A DNA stretch of 40,750 bases. Origin: Lachnospiraceae bacterium (GTDB lineage: Bacteria > Bacillota > Clostridia > Lachnospirales > Lachnospiraceae). The stretch lies in assembly GCA_024681775.1 (NCBI GenBank), contig JAILAF010000117.1, positions 1 to 40,750 of the forward strand, written 5' to 3'. The notes under the pieces were generated by a model. That model worked only from the letters and a program-made list of their open reading frames with translations. It did not search any database and was not told where the DNA came from. This document shows, piece after piece, positions 38,120 through 40,750 of the stretch. A program made the position numbers and the translations under genes. The number at the start of each line of letters is the position of its first letter. Within the stretch, counting starts at the first letter, position 1.

Positions 38120-40750
38120 TCAGAAGTAAACATCCAGGGAAGCAAATCCGCCATCCCGCATAGTCACTGCATTTTCTCCGGTCAGCGTCTCTCCGGGGTG
38201 CTCTTTTTTTACCCCTTCGTGATCCGTGGTGACCAGCTTTCGGATCACATACGTGCCGGGGAAGTAGTCCCTGCTCTCCGAGAAGTGATAGCGGATCATC
38301 GCCCCGCTCATAAACCGGGCGCTGACGGCAAGATCCTCTCCGATCAGATAGGAAGGGATCGCCGGGCTGAGTCGGAAGGTCAGTTCTCCGTTCTCCGGAA
38401 CGAAGGGGCGGAGGCCGAACATCATAATCTTCCACATGCTTAAGAATTCAATGGTAGATCCGCTGAGTCTCGCCACAAAACCCTTGCCGTGGATCCGCTC
38501 GTCCGGATTTGCGCTGCTGGCGATAAAGGAAGAATTCTCCAGAATGCTCCGGCCGTAGACCTTCGGATCCATGAAGGGCACCAGGGCGGTGCGCAGATCC
38601 TCCGCATATTCAGGATACAGGCCTGCCTTCAGGAGTTCCAGCAGATACTTGTATTCCATGTGCAGCCAGATGGACTCGTTTTCCAGCCAGCCCGGGGTGA
38701 AGCATCTGCAGCGCCCCAGCTCGTAGGAAGCATCCTGCATGGAGTCGTTCACCTTGTACATTCCCAGCTTCTCATCATAGAGGCCGCTCCTGCGGATCCG
38801 CTGATAGAGATCCCGCTTCCGCTCCGTATCCTCTCCCAGTTTCAGATACCGCACGGGGCCCTCCAGGAACCGGGGAACGGTACGAAGCCGGAATGCGGTG
38901 GGATGGATCCCCTCTCCGCTGACGGTGTAGTCCTCCACATCATAGTAGAAATAAGTGGGGCAGATCCCCTCTCCCAGGGCAAGGGCTCTCTCGATCCCCT
39001 TTGCGACGACCTGCTCCATTGCGGAAAGGTGCTCCGCCAGAGCTGCAGGGTCTGCCTCTTCCACGGTACCGGACAGCCCTTCATAGATCTCCGCGCGGTA
39101 GCTCTCCTTCCGGTCGTTCACCCGATTCCAGAGATCGATGCCGGTGATACCTTTCTTCAGGATCTCTCCCAGATCCCGCAGGAGGGATGCCAGCTCACCG
39201 AAGAGTTCCACCGGCTCGGAAAAGCGGCGGAGGCTCCGGATCGTATAATGCAGCATCCTCTGAAGCTCATAGGTCTCCGCCATGGAGGAGCCCAGAAGGC
39301 CGGGGAGTCCGTTCAAGGCATCATACCAGCCCGGCTTGCCGCCCTCCATCTCCACGCCCAGCTGCTCCGGATCCAGCGCCGCGAACTTTAAGGTACACAG
39401 CAGCACCAGCTTTTCCAGGAGCGTACCTTTGTACACTTCTCCCGCTTTCGTCAGGAGCATCTGCGGGCCGCTCTTTTTTTCATTTGCTTCCGCGGTACCG
39501 TCCAGGGCGCGGTACTGGCGGATGCCGTTCTCCGTCTCCTGATAGCGCCTGCTGCGTTTCCGGATCCGGACGCCGGAGGAAAAATAGGGATAATCCTTCT
39601 CATAGAGAAGCGCCTGCTCCCGGTCCGGATAAAGGGACAGATATTCCTCGATCAGGTCCAGGTTGTAGGTCCAGTGGTCGCTCCAGTATCCCTCTCCGAA
39701 GGAGGCGTTGACATCCGTGTCGCTTTCCGTCAGGATCTGCCGGAAGAGATCGTCTCCGCAGACGCCTGCCAGGGCGCCGGGGGTAAAATGCTTCCCCACG
39801 GTCACTTCCCGGACTGCCTCGGGATCATAGTCGTCATACCGGTCTTCCGCTCCCTCCAGGATCCGCTCCAGCCGCTCCTCGGGAATGGTGAAGGTGGTCT
39901 TCTCGATGCTTAGCGGATTGTACCCGTCGGCCTGGATCAGGGAATAGAAACGCTTGATCACGGACCTGCCCGTAAAGGGAGCAAAGAACACGTCCAGCCG
40001 CCTGTTCTGATTCACATCCCGGTAGTTGCCGTTGCCCTGGGAGTAATACTCGGGAGACATGGCAAAATAATTGTATTCCCGCTCCAGGTCTCCGTGCTTT
40101 CTGGAATAGACATAGATGGAACGCTCACCTGCGATATGCACCGGAAGACCGCCGCGGAGCACATTGTCCATGAAGGTATAGCGGGTGTATTCGTCAAAGG
40201 CAGGATCACCGGTGACAGTCCTCACCCGCTCCGTTAATTCTTCCGTCAGCGCCGTAGCCCGCTCCTGCTTTGCGTCAAAGTAGGCGGGAGACAGCTCCCC
40301 CTCTGCCAGGAAGGAACGGAGCGTCTCCATTTCATCCACCTGTCCGATGAGCTCATAGAAGACGATGGCTTCTCCGGGTGCCAGGGTTTTCTTTTGCCCG
40401 AAGAAGGCAGCGGGCAGAAGGTTGGAACGGTTCTGCCGCGATGCCAGGAGATTCTCCAGTCCCCCTTCGATAAAGCCAACGGGACGGGTCAGACTGTTAT
40501 CATAGGAAAAAATGACATCCGGGTCATAAAGTACGGGGAGTTTTTCTCCGTCCGCGCCCAGACCGATGGCAAAGTTCCCACCCTTTACTTCCGTCACGCT
40601 GGCGGTGTCCACCATGCTGGCTCTGACTCTGTAGAAAGGAACATTTTCCTCGCACATCTCCACCTGCATCCAGGCCTTCCCCAGCTGTGCCATGTTTTTC
40701 ATGGTATCCAGCGAGACGCCGTAGGGGATCAGGGCAGGCATGCCGTCCAG
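38120..40750 (-). CDS. GH94-clan glycoside phosphorylase-like protein, C-terminal part (N-terminus outside window)
   Basis: 876 codons are visible and the frame is open to the window edge, so the protein is longer. The sequence resembles inverting phosphorylases of the GH94/GH149/GH161 group: REYNYFAMSPEYYSQGNGNYRDVNQNRRLDVFF, FGEGYWSDHWTYNLDLIEEYLSLYP and GKPGWYDALNGLPGLLGSSMAETYEL. The WYDALN piece matches the position of the WND-type catalytic acid in cellobiose phosphorylase (inference by eye). The C-terminus (LRPFVPENGELTFRLSPAIPSYL) looks like the usual capping beta-domain. No signal peptide can be judged. It would phosphorolyse imported beta-glucans or related oligosaccharides in the cytoplasm. 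The exact family and substrate are open. Confidence 0.75.
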   Translation of the reverse strand: MDGMPALIPYGVSLDTMKNMAQLGKAWMQVEMCEENVPFYRVRASMVDTASVTEVKGGNFAIGLGADGEKLPVLYDPDVIFSYDNSLTRPVGFIEGGLENLLASRQNRSNLLPAAFFGQKKTLAPGEAIVFYELIGQVDEMETLRSFLAEGELSPAYFDAKQERATALTEELTERVRTVTGDPAFDEYTRYTFMDNVLRGGLPVHIAGERSIYVYSRKHGDLEREYNYFAMSPEYYSQGNGNYRDVNQNRRLDVFFAPFTGRSVIKRFYSLIQADGYNPLSIEKTTFTIPEERLERILEGAEDRYDDYDPEAVREVTVGKHFTPGALAGVCGDDLFRQILTESDTDVNASFGEGYWSDHWTYNLDLIEEYLSLYPDREQALLYEKDYPYFSSGVRIRKRSRRYQETENGIRQYRALDGTAEANEKKSGPQMLLTKAGEVYKGTLLEKLVLLCTLKFAALDPEQLGVEMEGGKPGWYDALNGLPGLLGSSMAETYELQRMLHYTIRSLRRFSEPVELFGELASLLRDLGEILKKGITGIDLWNRVNDRKESYRAEIYEGLSGTVEEADPAALAEHLSAMEQVVAKGIERALALGEGICPTYFYYDVEDYTVSGEGIHPTAFRLRTVPRFLEGPVRYLKLGEDTERKRDLYQRIRRSGLYDEKLGMYKVNDSMQDASYELGRCRCFTPGWLENESIWLHMEYKYLLELLKAGLYPEYAEDLRTALVPFMDPKVYGRSILENSSFIASSANPDERIHGKGFVARLSGSTIEFLSMWKIMMFGLRPFVPENGELTFRLSPAIPSYLIGEDLAVSARFMSGAMIRYHFSESRDYFPGTYVIRKLVTTDHEGVKKEHPGETLTGENAVTMRDGGFASLDVYF

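Overview
The window comes from a moderately GC-rich member of the Clostridia, most likely Lachnospiraceae. The indications are a type III glutamine synthetase beside a short type I enzyme, an ANTAR-type nitrogen regulator, YesM/YesN two-component proteins, a GH3 enzyme with inverted domain order, and sugar ABC transporters without a local ATPase. This assignment is inference from gene content. I found no rRNA, tRNA, CRISPR array, insertion sequence or phage gene.

Region 1 (1-12245, all minus strand) is a glutamine island transcribed in the order gltB-gltD, glnA-nitR, glnN-asnB-pyrG. It makes glutamate and glutamine, then uses glutamine for asparagine and CTP. Each of the three transcription units starts in the same way. 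A TTGACA-N17-(-10) promoter is followed within 7-9 nt by a small hairpin with hexaloop AAAGGC or AAAGTC, and then by an intrinsic terminator whose 3' arm pairs with that loop. The loop has A at position 1 and G at position 4, the signature recognised by ANTAR RNA-binding proteins. An ANTAR protein (nitR) overlaps glnA by 4 nt. I read this as a self-regulated antitermination circuit covering the whole island, and it is the main result.

Region 2 (12307-16737) holds an EamA transporter and a small lipoprotein on the minus strand. Facing them is a plus-strand PadR repressor / membrane HAAS-like protein / DUF4097 operon. Its promoter is embedded in six copies of a 14-nt operator repeat.

Region 3 (16796-25372, minus strand) holds an uncharacterised pair of small membrane proteins, larB and larC (nickel-pincer cofactor synthesis), a GPH sugar symporter, a GH3 beta-glycosidase and a MATE exporter. 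LarC carries a tract of about 53 residues made mostly of His-Asp and His-Glu dipeptides. No larA or larE is visible.

Region 4 (25403-40750) is for oligosaccharide use. It holds a second GH3 enzyme with inverted domain order, a divergent soluble sugar-binding-domain/GGDEF fusion, a lipoprotein/YesM/YesN sensing operon, an ABC importer (binding lipoprotein and two permeases) and the C-terminal part of a GH94-clan phosphorylase-like enzyme.

A further oddity is a class of intergenic spacers made of several perfect hairpins laid end to end, with no shared sequence (12051-12159, 15724-15838, 23520-23676 and, more weakly, 36476-36549). All lie between co-directional genes or in a leader.
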